From Pannonibacter phragmitetus_B (GTDB lineage: Bacteria > Pseudomonadota > Alphaproteobacteria > Rhizobiales > Stappiaceae): 64,000 nt of DNA. Shown here piece after piece: positions 49,894-58,231 of this stretch. The position numbers and the translations under genes were made by a program. The stretch covers positions 4,092,001 through 4,156,000 of the forward strand of contig NZ_JBNINT010000001.1 of NCBI RefSeq assembly GCF_050510895.1. The letters run 5' to 3'. Position 1 is the first letter of the stretch. Each line of letters starts with the position of its first letter. A model generated the notes under the pieces. The model searched no databases. It was not told where the DNA came from and worked only from the letters and a program-made list of their open reading frames with translations.

Positions 49894-50921
49894 TCAGTCG
49901 AGGATGCCGAGCGACTTCATGTAGGCGACATGGGAATCATAGGCGGCCTGAGCTTCCGGGCTGCGGTTTGCCCAGTCAGCCCAGATTTCCTGTGCCACCT
50001 TGCGGAAGGCCAGACGATCCTTCTCGCTCCAGTCCTGGATGGTCACGCCGGCGGCCTTCAGTTCTGCCGCTGCCTTGCGGTCGTTGATCTCCGACTGCGT
50101 GGCTACTTCGATGGCAATGGTGTCGATGGCCGACTGAAGGACTTGCTTCTGCTCGTCGGTCAGGGAGTTCCACTTGTCGAGGTTGATGGTGACATGCTCG
50201 ATCGGCATGGAGTGGAAACCGGGGTAGGTGGCAAACTTGCCGACGTCATAAAGGCCAAGGCCCTTGTTGACGGCCAGTGTCGAGGCATCTGCGCCTGCAA
50301 CGGTGCCCGTGGTCATGGCGGTGAAGACCTCGCCGAACGGCATGACCACCGGAGCCGCGCCAAGCTTCTGGAAGATTTCGGATTCCATGCCGGGAGGGAG
50401 CGGAACTTCCAGCCCTTCAGGTCATCGATACCGGCGAGGGGCGTCGTGGAGCCGAGTGATTCCGGCGTGGCGACGAAGGTGCCGATCAGATGCATGTTGA
50501 ACTGTTCGTAGAGCTCGTTGGCGAGATCCAGCCCGCCCGCGTTCTTGTACCAGCCAAGGATCTGGTAAGGCGTCGAGTAGCCGCCCATGACGTCGCCGTA
50601 GAACTGGAACGCGGGATTCTTGCCGGTGACATAGCCTGCGCCCGTGGCGTCGCCGTCGATGATGCCGGTTGCTGCTGCCTCAAAGGCTTCGGACGCCTTC
50701 ACCACGGAGGAGTCCGTAAGCATCTGCACCTGAAGCGAGCCGCCGGACATCTTGTTCGCCAGTTCGGCGAAGCGCAGCAATGCCTTGCCCTGAAGCGATG
50801 ACGCGCTGTGATGTGTCTGGAACTGCAGCGTCGTGGGGTCTGCGGCCTGGCTTGTTGCAGGCGCCATTACGGTAAGGCCAAGTGCAACAGCTCCGGCAAG
50901 ACCGGTGCGAAGAATATTCAT
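49894..50921 (-). CDS. TRAP transporter solute-binding protein, system 2 (DctP type), frameshifted
   Basis: A 342-residue binding protein after repair, with signal peptide LALGLTVMAPATSQA. The ligand block DDLKGWKFRSPPGMESEIFQKLG is split by a break at the G3 run 50396-50398, where one more base joins the halves. ATG 50921 is the start, with AAGGAGG-like sequence just upstream (TGGGAGGAAATCAGC). A palindrome at 50983-50998 lies about 60 nt before the start, matching one upstream of the GntR gene. Confidence 0.9.
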
Positions 50922-50980
50922 GCTGATTTCCTCCCATTTCAACAAGGCTCCCACCTCCCGGGCGCCTAATTGATATGTCG

Positions 50981-51000
50981 TGAAATATCACAAAATTTCA
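50981..51000. promoter_or_regulatory. Palindrome upstream of the system 2 TRAP operon, candidate GntR operator
   Basis: TGAAATATCACAAAATTTCA contains AAATAT-N4-AAATTT and pairs TGAAAT with ATTTCA. It matches the site at 52020-52039 in both sequence and spacing. Both flank or precede genes of one cluster, as expected for the cluster regulator. Confidence 0.6.
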
Positions 51001-51121
51001 AACGCTGCAACGCGGAGATCAAGTCCGCTCGATCCAGGCATCTGAGGATGGATTAAGTGTTTGAAAAAATGACGTTTACAGGGCCATCGCCTGGGTGGCT
51101 CCTGTCCGTGGGCAGGGCACT

Positions 51122-51145
51122 GGCGTGCCGCTTCTGCGGCACGCC
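51122..51145. terminator. Strong hairpin downstream of gntR
   Basis: GGCGTGCCGC-TTCT-GCGGCACGCC is a perfect 10-bp stem. It lies 54 nt after the gntR stop on that strand. No T-run is present, so it may be an RNA-stabilising or rho-assisted element rather than an intrinsic terminator. Confidence 0.45.
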
Positions 51146-51198
51146 CGTTGCTCCAGGGCCGCTCCAGCAGGATTGCGTTCGGGAAGGAGGCGTTTCCG

Positions 51199-51960
51199 TT
51201 ATTCGGGGATCAGCGGCTCGATGCTGCAGTCGAGCAGGGAAGGATCAATTTCCTTCTCCATCACGTCAAACATCGAATTGACGAACCCGATGAGCGCATC
51301 GGAGGCGTCCACCGCTTGCTCGACATGGCGGTTTGCCACCGCATTGAGCACGGCAAGATGGTGATCAACCGTACCGTCGAGGCTGAGGCTGCCGGAGGTG
51401 TGGTTGTGATGAATCCAGCCGATCCGGCGGAAGATCGTGTGCAGTGGCCTTAGGGTGTGGACGAGAAAGGGCTCGTTGCCAGCCGCCAGAATGAGCGTGT
51501 CGATGCGCCGGTCGAATGTGTTGAAGTCGTCAATCGAGATGGTTGCGCGGCGCTCCCGTATGACCTTTGCCAGATGCAGCATCTGGTTCCGCTGTGCCGG
51601 GGAGGCGTTTTCTGCCGCAAGCTTGATGACGAACCGTTCCAGATCCCGCCGCAGCCGCAGAAGCACCCGCTCGCGGGCCAGATCAATGGGCGCAATCTGC
51701 AGGCCGTGGCGCGGGCGGATATGGATCAGCGTATCTTCGGCAAGGCGGCCAACCGCCTGATGGACCGGTGTGCGGCTGATGCCGGTCAGTGTTTGCAGGT
51801 CCTGGATCGACAGGAACCTGCCGGGGCTCAGCTCGCATCTGACGATGAGGTCTTCCAGCCGTTCATAGGCGAGTTCAAACAGATTGACCGAATTGCGCCG
51901 CTTCGCCTGATCAGGCTCCGTGTTTTCCGTGTGGCTGGAATCGCTGGGTGCACGCGCCAT
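51199..51960 (-). CDS. GntR-family regulator with FCD domain
   Basis: A 253-residue regulator. Winged helix at residues 25-90: LIVRCELSPGRFLSIQDLQTLTGISRTPVHQAVGRL (positions about 38-73). An FCD-type effector domain follows, with metal-ligand-like histidines in the C-terminal DGTVDHHLAVLNAVANRHVEQA. ATG 51960 is chosen because it gives the natural length. It is transcribed toward the TRAP and sugar-acid genes, and its own upstream region carries a palindrome that recurs before dctP2, so autoregulation and control of the cluster are likely. Confidence 0.9.
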   Translation of the reverse strand: MARAPSDSSHTENTEPDQAKRRNSVNLFELAYERLEDLIVRCELSPGRFLSIQDLQTLTGISRTPVHQAVGRLAEDTLIHIRPRHGLQIAPIDLARERVLLRLRRDLERFVIKLAAENASPAQRNQMLHLAKVIRERRATISIDDFNTFDRRIDTLILAAGNEPFLVHTLRPLHTIFRRIGWIHHNHTSGSLSLDGTVDHHLAVLNAVANRHVEQAVDASDALIGFVNSMFDVMEKEIDPSLLDCSIEPLIPE

Positions 51961-52019
51961 CTTCCGATGCTTCCTTCTCCGGCAGCGCCGCACACTGTCT
52001 GCGCATGTTCTGCTGATCA

Positions 52020-52039
52020 TGAAATATCGTAATATTTTA
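52020..52039. promoter_or_regulatory. Palindrome upstream of gntR, candidate operator
   Basis: AAATAT-CGTA-ATATTT is a perfect 6-bp inverted repeat about 60 nt before the gntR start. It shares the core TGAAATATC and the same N4 spacing with the site at 50981-51000. Confidence 0.6.
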
Positions 52040-52227
52040 TAGGCTGCGGCTGCGGTCTGTCAAAATGGCATTGTTTCCTGCCGGTTAAAGCCTGCGGACA
52101 TCTTCCCGGCACTCCGGCCGCCGTCTGCGGTCAGAAGGGTCTCACCGCGACGTGACTCGCGCGGCGGCGAAGAATATGTATTTTGAGCAGAAGAGAGACT
52201 TGGAAGACAAGAGAGAGTTCCCCGGCC

Positions 52228-52986
52228 ATGGGCCCTGTGCGAATGCTGATTTCACGGCTGGCGGTTGCCGCTGGGCTGCTGGTTATGGCCCTGCCGGGCA
52301 ATGCGTCTGCCGCAGAGGAAAAAACGCCTCCGGTCGTTGTGGAACTTTTCACCAGCCAGGGCTGCTCGTCCTGTCCGCCGGCTGATAAGCTGCTCCAGGA
52401 TCTGGCGAAAAACGCCGGTATCCTCGCTCTCTCCCTGCCAGTCGACTACTGGGACTATCTGGGCTGGAAGGACACGCTCGCCTCTCCGGAAAACTCCGAG
52501 CGCCAGCGGCTGTATTCGGCCCGCCGTGGTGACAGGTCGGTCTATACGCCGCAGATCGTCATCAACGGAGGTGAGCATGTGGTGGGCGGTGATGAACCGG
52601 CGGTGAAGGCCGCGCTGGACCGCGCCACGAAAATGACGGCCTCGGTCTCGCTGCATTCGACGCCGGACATGCTGGAAGTCACCATCGACGGAACGCTGCC
52701 CGAAGGGGCGAAGATGGCGACTGTCTATCTGCTCCATGTCATGCCTTCCAAGACAGTGGAGGTCGGCCGGGGCGAGAATGAGGGGCGCCAGGTCACCTAT
52801 GTCAATGTGGTGAAGCGGCTGGAAGCGGTTGGCATGTGGTCTGGCGGCCAGATGGAGCTGAAGCTGCCCAAGCGTCCCATGAAAAAGGGCGGAAAGCGCT
52901 GCGCGGTCATTGTCCAGCTTGAAGATGACAGCGGGCCGGGGCGGATTATTGGGGCAGCCTCCAACCTGTGGGATACGGGAATCTAG
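52228..52986 (+). CDS. DUF1223 thioredoxin-like periplasmic protein
   Basis: A 252-residue DUF1223 protein with a probable signal peptide (LAVAAGLLVMALPGNASA) and a C-x-x-C motif in FTSQGCSSCPPADKLL close to the N-terminus of the mature part. The pattern LPVDYWDYLGWKD and YTPQIVINGGEHVVG is typical of the family. It is probably a periplasmic redox protein, but the partner is unknown. An in-frame ATG at 52183 is an alternative, longer start. It is divergent from gntR. Confidence 0.85.
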   Translation: MGPVRMLISRLAVAAGLLVMALPGNASAAEEKTPPVVVELFTSQGCSSCPPADKLLQDLAKNAGILALSLPVDYWDYLGWKDTLASPENSERQRLYSARRGDRSVYTPQIVINGGEHVVGGDEPAVKAALDRATKMTASVSLHSTPDMLEVTIDGTLPEGAKMATVYLLHVMPSKTVEVGRGENEGRQVTYVNVVKRLEAVGMWSGGQMELKLPKRPMKKGGKRCAVIVQLEDDSGPGRIIGAASNLWDTGI

Positions 52987-53124
52987 CGCCTCTCTGCCCG
53001 CGACGCCCTTGCGTTCTGCCTGAAACATGCCTAAGGCCTTGCCCGAACGGGACGGTGCGCCATCAAGGCGGCCGCCTCCTGAAAGGGCGCGCGGAGTGCC
53101 GCGCCCTCAATCCGTGAGGTAGCC

Positions 53125-54012
53125 ATGAGCCTGCGTCTGCGCATTGCCCTCGGCAGCGTGATCGTCGGTGCCGCCGTTCTTGGCCTGAAGTATCTGGCCT
53201 TTGTGTTGACCGGATCCGTGGCGCTCTACTCAGATGCGCTGGAATCCATCGTCAATGTGGCCTCATCCTTCGCCACGCTTCTGGCGGTCTGGTATGCCTC
53301 CAAGCCTGCCGATTCCAATCACCCCTATGGTCATGACAAGGCGGAGTATTTCGCTGCGGTTCTTGTGGGCGTGATGATCGTGCTTGCCGCACTGTCGATT
53401 TTCAATGCGGCCTGGGAGGGCTATCACGCCACGGAAATGGCCGATTACACGGTCAAGGGCCTTGCCGTGAACGGTCTTGCCAGTGTGCTCAATTGCGGCT
53501 GGGCAGTGCTGCTGATCCGTTTTGGCCGCAAGAACGGGTCTCCGGCACTGGAGGCTGACGGCCAGCATCTGATGACGGATGTTGTGACATCCGTGGGTGT
53601 CCTTGTGGGCGTCATTCTTGTCTTTCTGACCGGTTGGCGGCAGCTCGATTCGCTGCTCGCCGGGCTTGTCGGGCTCAACGTCCTGTGGTCCGGCTGGGTT
53701 CTGATGAAAGCTTCCGTCAGCGGCCTTATGGATGAAGCTGCTTCCACCGATGTGCAGGACATGCTGCGCGGGCTGATTTCCGAACATGGGGAAGGGGCCA
53801 TCGAGGCCCATGATCTGCGTACCCGGCAAGCCGGGCGGGTCACTTTCGTGGATTTCCACCTCGTGGTTCCCGGCGAGATGAGCGTTGATGCGGCGCATGA
53901 CATCTGCGACCGGATCGAGCAGGCCATTGGCAAGGCATTGTCAGGGGCCAGGGTAACGATCCATGTGGAGCCCGAGCACAAGGCCAAGCACTCGGGCATC
54001 GTGGTGCTGTGA
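53125..54012 (+). CDS. Cation diffusion facilitator (CDF) family metal efflux protein
   Basis: A 295-residue antiporter-type exporter with six membrane helices (residues 1-200) and a C-terminal metal-binding ferredoxin-like domain ending VTIHVEPEHKAKHSG. The metal sites of the FieF/ZitB group are visible: DALES in helix 2, HPYGHDKAEYF, and DGQHLMTDVVTS in helix 5. It exports Zn, Fe or Mn from the cytoplasm; the ion is not decided by sequence. It converges with the isomerase-like gene. Confidence 0.92.
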   Translation: MSLRLRIALGSVIVGAAVLGLKYLAFVLTGSVALYSDALESIVNVASSFATLLAVWYASKPADSNHPYGHDKAEYFAAVLVGVMIVLAALSIFNAAWEGYHATEMADYTVKGLAVNGLASVLNCGWAVLLIRFGRKNGSPALEADGQHLMTDVVTSVGVLVGVILVFLTGWRQLDSLLAGLVGLNVLWSGWVLMKASVSGLMDEAASTDVQDMLRGLISEHGEGAIEAHDLRTRQAGRVTFVDFHLVVPGEMSVDAAHDICDRIEQAIGKALSGARVTIHVEPEHKAKHSGIVVL

Positions 54013-54015
54013 AGG

Positions 54016-54627
54016 CTAGCGGGTGAGACGCAGGGCGCATTCCACGGCATCTTCCAGCCGGTCGTTGCCCCAGTAGAGCTCCCCGTCTGCGGTGACGAAG
54101 CTTGGCGCCCCGAAGACCCCGGCTGCCTCTGCTTCCGCGACCGCTGCCCGCAAGCCGATCTTCACCTCGATGCTCTCTGCTTTTGCCAGCAGCGCCTTTG
54201 CATCCAGCCCCAGTTCCAAGAGGATGCCGGCCAGAAGGCCAGTGTCGCTGATATCCCGCCCCTCGCCAAACTCTGCCATATAGACGGCGCGCACGAAGCT
54301 GCCGATCCAGGGCTCCAGCCGCCCGGCATGGGCGATGCGGGCCGCCATCAAGCCGTTCTGCGGAAAGGGGTCGGGCACGGTCAGCGGCAGGCCCATGTCC
54401 TCGCACATCCGCTCCATCTCGCGCCACATGTAGCGGCCCTTGGCCGGAAACAGGTTGAAGGGCGACGTGTCCCAGCCCTGACGGGCAAAGATGGGGCCGA
54501 GCAGAAACGGCCGCCAGACCAGGTCGATACCCCGGTCCTTGGCCACGGTTTCGATGCGCATGGCGGTGAGGTAGCTGTAGGTGGAGGCGAATTCGAACCA
54601 GAAATCGAGCCTCGGCCGTTGCTGCAT
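54016..54627 (-). CDS. DsbA-family 2-hydroxychromene-2-carboxylate isomerase
   Basis: A 203-residue thioredoxin-fold protein of the NahD/HCCA-isomerase group. It has the opening LDFWFEFASTYSYL with Ser in place of the redox Cys, the FLLGPIF block and the C-terminal GVFGAPSFVTADGELYWGNDRL. Family members are GSH-dependent isomerases, often in aromatic degradation. No aromatic genes are adjacent, so the actual substrate is open. Confidence 0.9.
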   Translation of the reverse strand: MQQRPRLDFWFEFASTYSYLTAMRIETVAKDRGIDLVWRPFLLGPIFARQGWDTSPFNLFPAKGRYMWREMERMCEDMGLPLTVPDPFPQNGLMAARIAHAGRLEPWIGSFVRAVYMAEFGEGRDISDTGLLAGILLELGLDAKALLAKAESIEVKIGLRAAVAEAEAAGVFGAPSFVTADGELYWGNDRLEDAVECALRLTR

Positions 54628-54717
54628 GGAAAATTCCTCTTACATCTGGTCCGTCTGCGGCGCCCCGCCGCTGCGCAGATATTGGCCGAGCTTGAGAAAA
54701 TAGGCTAGAGAGCCCGA

Positions 54718-55574
54718 ATGACCGATACCGCTGCTCCTTCCGCTTTCTCCCGTGCCCGCGCTCAGATCTGTGCAATCATGCGCTGGTGCCGCGCCCACCC
54801 ATTCGGGGCAGCCTTCACGTTCACGGGCGTTGTGTCACTCGTGTTTCTGACGGTGCCGGATCTCGATCTTCTGGCCAGCGGCCTGTTCTACACACCCGGC
54901 GAAGGCTTCACGGCAGCGTCCTCCCCTTCCTGCAGAAGCTGCGCTATCTCGGCCCCTATCTGGTGCAGACCGTGGCCATCATTTGCGTGCTCACCCTGCT
55001 TCTCAAGCTGCTGTTGCCGGAGCTGCCGCCGGTGATGCCTTTGCGCAAGCCGGTCTTTCTGCTGTCCACGCTGGTGCTGGGCCCCGGCATCCTGGTCAAC
55101 AGCATCCTTAAGAACAACTGGGGCCGTCCGCGCCCGGTGATGGTGGAGCAGTTCGGCGGCGACATGCCGTTCATGCCGGTCTGGCTCAAGACGGACTGGT
55201 GCAGCACCAATTGCTCCTTCGTCTCGGGCGAGGGTTCGGCTAGCATGTGGCTGATGGCGCTGGCTTTCGTGGTGCCCAAGAGCTGGCGTCCGGCTGTGGT
55301 TCTGACCGTTTTGCCGCTGATGCTGGCGCTGTCGGTGAACCGGGTTGCCTTTGGCGGCCACTTCCTCTCCGACACGCTGCTGGCCTGGGGGCTGACCTTC
55401 CTGGTGATCCTGTCTGTCCACTGGTTGCTCTATGTGAAGACGCCGCGCTGGGCGCAGGACCAGAGCCTTGATGCTGGCCTGTCCGCGGCCGGCTTCCGCC
55501 TGCGCCGCGCCGTGCCGCCGGTTCTGGCTGGCATTGGCCGTGCGCTGCGGGCATTTGTGGCAAAGTTCCGTTAA
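54718..55574 (+). CDS. PAP2-family phosphatase, frameshifted
   Basis: An inner-membrane phosphatase of about 285 residues with six helices, likely acting on lipid A, undecaprenyl or phospholipid phosphates. Motif 1 is K-N-N-W-G-R-P-R-P, motif 2 is SFVSGEGSAS (Glu where the usual PSGH has His), and motif 3 is NRVAFGGHFLSD. The frame breaks at the C4 run 54923-54926. One more C joins the start to FLQKLRYLGPYLVQTVA. The Glu variant is seen in a rhizobial subgroup, so it need not mean inactivity. Confidence 0.85.
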
Positions 55575-55580
55575 AGCACG

Positions 55581-56039
55581 TCAGCGGCCAAGCCCCAGCT
55601 CCGCGGCAAGATCCTCTGCGCCTTTCATCACCATGCGGAAGACGGTCTCGAAACCGGCAGGCCCGCCGTAATAGGGATCGGGCACGTCCGTTTCATCTGT
55701 CTCCAGAAACAGCCGGATACTGGCAGGGGCCTCCGCCGGGCTCAGCTTGCGCAGATTGGTCAGATTGCTGCTGTCCATGGCGAGGATGTGCTCGAAGCGG
55801 CTGAAATCTGTCTTCACCACCTGCCTTGCGCGCTGGGCGGAAATGTCGATGCCATGGCGGGCTGCCACCGCGATGGAGCGCGGGTCGGGCGCTTCGCCCT
55901 GATGCCATCCGCCGGTGCCGGCCGAATCGATCAGCACCCGGTTCTTTGCGCCCAGATCCTCCACCACCTTGCGGAAGGCGCCTTCGGCGAGCGGTGAGCG
56001 GCAGATGTTGCCAAGGCAGACGAAGAGAACGGAGGTCAT
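55581..56039 (-). CDS. Low-molecular-weight protein-tyrosine phosphatase
   Basis: A 152-residue phosphatase with the P-loop CLGNICRSP at residues 8-16, the general-acid region DVPDPYYGG and the usual closing helix. It may act on exopolysaccharide-linked tyrosine kinases or other phosphotyrosine or phosphoarginine targets. It converges with the PAP2 gene, and no kinase is nearby. Confidence 0.94.
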   Translation of the reverse strand: MTSVLFVCLGNICRSPLAEGAFRKVVEDLGAKNRVLIDSAGTGGWHQGEAPDPRSIAVAARHGIDISAQRARQVVKTDFSRFEHILAMDSSNLTNLRKLSPAEAPASIRLFLETDETDVPDPYYGGPAGFETVFRMVMKGAEDLAAELGLGR

Positions 56040-56220
56040 GGCTGGGCTCCTGTGTGATCCAAATTCTGATGAGCTTGACTCATCGGGATTTGGTCAAGCC
56101 CGTGCGGCGTCTGAGCCTTCGTATGATGTGGTGCTGGCCAGAGGTGTCTCCCGGCCTATATTCGTATGGACGCGGGAGAAGATGCCCGCGACGCGGCGGA
56201 TTTCAAGACGGGAGATGCAG

Positions 56221-56520
56221 ATGGCGGAACGTCTGACGGATGAAGAGCGTGAAAAAGCGCTGGCCCGGCTTGCGCAATGGCGGCTGGTAGACGGGCGTGA
56301 TGCCATCACCCGGCGCTTTGTTTTCTCCGGGTTTGTCGAGGCTTTCGGCTTCATGGCGCAAGTGGCGCTGGTGGCGGAGCGGATGAACCATCACCCTGAA
56401 TGGTCAAACGTCTACCGCACGGTGGAGGTGACGCTGTCCACCCATGATGCGGGCGGGCTGACGGCGCTGGACGTGGAGCTGGCCGCAGAAATGGACCGTA
56501 TCGCCGCGCGGGCAAGCTGA
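56221..56520 (+). CDS. phhB: Pterin-4a-carbinolamine dehydratase
   Basis: A 99-residue protein of the PCD/DCoH family with the active-site trio in ERMNHHPEWSNVYRTVEVTLSTHDAGG, positions about 53-78: two adjacent His, Pro-Glu-Trp and a later His. It regenerates tetrahydropterin after aromatic-amino-acid hydroxylation; many bacteria have it without a hydroxylase. ATG 56221 follows GGGAG; an ATG two codons upstream is an alternative. Its stop abuts that of the TusA gene. Confidence 0.92.
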   Translation: MAERLTDEEREKALARLAQWRLVDGRDAITRRFVFSGFVEAFGFMAQVALVAERMNHHPEWSNVYRTVEVTLSTHDAGGLTALDVELAAEMDRIAARAS

Positions 56521-56796
56521 TCAGTCTGCGTCTTTCCTTGCGCCCCGGCGGATTGTGAAGCGCAGGGAGCCATCGTGTTTCTCCTGCGCCAGCAGCTCGT
56601 GCCCGTCCTCGTTGCACATATGCGGAATGTCGATCACCGACATCGGGTCGCTTGCTTCCACCACAAGCACCGTGCCCGGCTTCAGGTCTGTCAGTGCCCT
56701 GCGGCTGCGCAGCACGGGCAGAGGGCACTTGAGGCCCCTGAGGTCCAGATGCTGCTCCGCTGTCCATGTGTCTGGTGCCGTCATGATATCCCGCAT
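56521..56796 (-). CDS. TusA-type sulfurtransferase
   Basis: A small protein of about 91 residues with the TusA/SirA motif LDLRGLKCPLPVL, in which the Cys carries persulfide sulfur, followed by GTVLVVEASDPMSVIDIPHMC. In E. coli TusA passes sulfur to tRNA thiouridine synthesis; relatives serve Moco and other pathways. The start is uncertain: ATG 56796 or ATG 56784. Confidence 0.88.
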   Translation of the reverse strand: MRDIMTAPDTWTAEQHLDLRGLKCPLPVLRSRRALTDLKPGTVLVVEASDPMSVIDIPHMCNEDGHELLAQEKHDGSLRFTIRRGARKDAD

Positions 56797-56924
56797 GGTC
56801 TTGTTCTGCCTCCAGCTCTTGTCCTGCCGTGAACACTGCGTCAAGCCGCAAAGGCTTGAAACACTGCCGAAATGGCCGACATTGAAAGGGACCTGAAAGA
56901 TCGCAAACGAGAAGGAAACTGCCT

Positions 56925-57491
56925 GTGACCAGCACGTCCACCCATGCTTCCGACGCTGATCCCCTGACCGTTCTTGATTTCTGGTGGGAGGCGGGCCGGG
57001 AGGCCTGGTTCACGCGCAGCGATGCTTTTGACGCGGATATCCGCAGTCATTTCGTGCCGCTGATGGATGATGCGGCTTCGGGCGCGCTGGATCACTGGCA
57101 GGAAACGCCGCATGGCGCGCTGGCCCTCCTGCTTCTGCTCGACCAGTTCCCGCGCAATGTCTACCGTCAGGACAAACGCGCCTTTGCGACGGATGCAAAG
57201 GCGCGGGTCATCGCGGCTGCTGCCCTGGCAAGAGGCTTTGACAAGGCCTTCCCGAAGGATGCCCGCGCGTTTTTCTATCTGCCGTTCGAGCATGCAGAAG
57301 ACATGGGCGAGCAGGAAAAATCCGTCGATCTGTTCCGCCGCCTCGGGGACAAGGAATTCTATCTCTATGCCCTCATCCATCTCGACGTGATCCGCCGCTT
57401 TGGCCGTTTCCCTCACCGCAACCATGTGCTTGAGCGCGAAACGACTGAGGACGAGGCGGCCTATCTGGCCGATGGCGGTTTTTCGGCCTGA
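56925..57491 (+). CDS. DUF924 family protein
   Basis: A 188-residue DUF924 protein, recognised by VLDFWWEAGREAWF at the start, LLLLDQFPRNVYR in the middle and FFYLPFEHAED plus LIHLDVIRRFGRFPHRN near the end. The fold is all-helical, and the function is unknown. It starts at GTG 56925. A good terminator follows 50 nt after the stop. Confidence 0.9.
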   Translation: MTSTSTHASDADPLTVLDFWWEAGREAWFTRSDAFDADIRSHFVPLMDDAASGALDHWQETPHGALALLLLLDQFPRNVYRQDKRAFATDAKARVIAAAALARGFDKAFPKDARAFFYLPFEHAEDMGEQEKSVDLFRRLGDKEFYLYALIHLDVIRRFGRFPHRNHVLERETTEDEAAYLADGGFSA

Positions 57492-57540
57492 GATCAGAGG
57501 CTGCCCGTCTATTTCCCTCGAATGGTTCTCTTCGAGCAGG

Positions 57541-57584
57541 ACGCCATCGCTGCCTTAAAAAGCAGCGGTGGCGTTTCTGTTTTT
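57541..57584 (+). terminator. Terminator after the DUF924 gene
   Basis: ACGCCATCGCTGC pairs with GCAGCGGTGGCGT, 13 bp with one wobble, and a T-rich tail TTCTGTTTTT follows. Confidence 0.85.
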
Positions 57585-57743
57585 GAGTTTGCCTATAACG
57601 TATGCAAATTTTGGGAAATGGGTGAAAAATAGGCAGATATGTTGCGTTGCGGCTGCCTCCTGAACGGTCAAGTGATCGCCATGCTTCCGGTCCCTTTCAT
57701 GAATCTGGCGGAAATCTGGCATTTTTCGGCCGCCTGCCAAAGT

Positions 57744-57758
57744 TGGCACGGTCCTTGT
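57744..57758 (+). promoter_or_regulatory. Sigma-54 promoter of glnK-amtB
   Basis: TGGCAC-N5-TTGT matches the -24/-12 consensus with correct spacing (the usual TTGC is TTGT). It lies about 130 nt before glnK, a classic nitrogen-controlled gene. Confidence 0.8.
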
Positions 57759-57840
57759 TTATGAGAAGGGGAAAGCCGGCCCGGCCCGCCCTCAGCGCAG
57801 GTTCCTCCCAAGGCGCAGGGAACGCGGGCCCGGTGGCCAG

Positions 57841-57862
57841 ACCGGTCCAGTCCCGGACCGGT
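57841..57862 (+). promoter_or_regulatory. Hairpin in the glnK leader
   Basis: ACCGGTCC and GGACCGGT form a perfect 8-bp stem 28 nt before the glnK ATG and inside the leader of the sigma-54 transcript. It could affect stability or translation. Confidence 0.45.
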
Positions 57863-57889
57863 GACAAACAGGGGAAACGGGTAACGAGC

Positions 57890-58228
57890 ATGAAAATCGT
57901 GATGGCCATCATCAAGCCGTTCAAGCTCGACGAGGTGCGTGACGCCCTCACGAGCATCGGCATCCAGGGACTCACAGTCACCGAGGTCAAGGGTTACGGG
58001 CGCCAGAAGGGGCACACCGAGATCTACCGCGGCACCGAATATGCAGTGAGCTTCCTGCCGAAGCTCAAGATCGAAGTCGCTGTTTCCAGCGAGTCCGTCG
58101 ACAAGGTGGTGGAAGTCATCTCCGGCGCCGCCAAGACCGGCCAGATCGGCGACGGCAAGATCTTCGTCTATTCGATCGATCAGGTGGTTCGCATCCGTAC
58201 CGGCGAAACCGACACAGAAGCGCTTTGA
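57890..58228 (+). CDS. glnK: PII nitrogen regulator GlnK
   Basis: A 112-residue PII protein. The T-loop is intact, with the uridylylated tyrosine in TEIYRGTEYAVSF (Tyr51), and the C-terminal nucleotide pocket reads GKIFVYSIDQVVRIRTGE. It senses 2-oxoglutarate and ATP/ADP and blocks AmtB when nitrogen is ample. The start is ATG 57890. amtB follows 3 nt downstream, the standard glnK-amtB operon behind a sigma-54 promoter. Confidence 0.97.
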   Translation: MKIVMAIIKPFKLDEVRDALTSIGIQGLTVTEVKGYGRQKGHTEIYRGTEYAVSFLPKLKIEVAVSSESVDKVVEVISGAAKTGQIGDGKIFVYSIDQVVRIRTGETDTEAL

Positions 58229-58231
58229 GGG

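Larger units (their letters stand above)
57492..57889. other. 398-nt gap holding the DUF924 terminator and the glnK promoter region
   Basis: From left to right: a terminator hairpin at 57541-57584, AT-rich sequence at 57585-57640, a sigma-54-type promoter at 57744-57758, and a leader hairpin at 57841-57862. I find no gene in it. NtrC sites would be expected upstream of 57744, but I cannot identify one with confidence. Confidence 0.7.
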
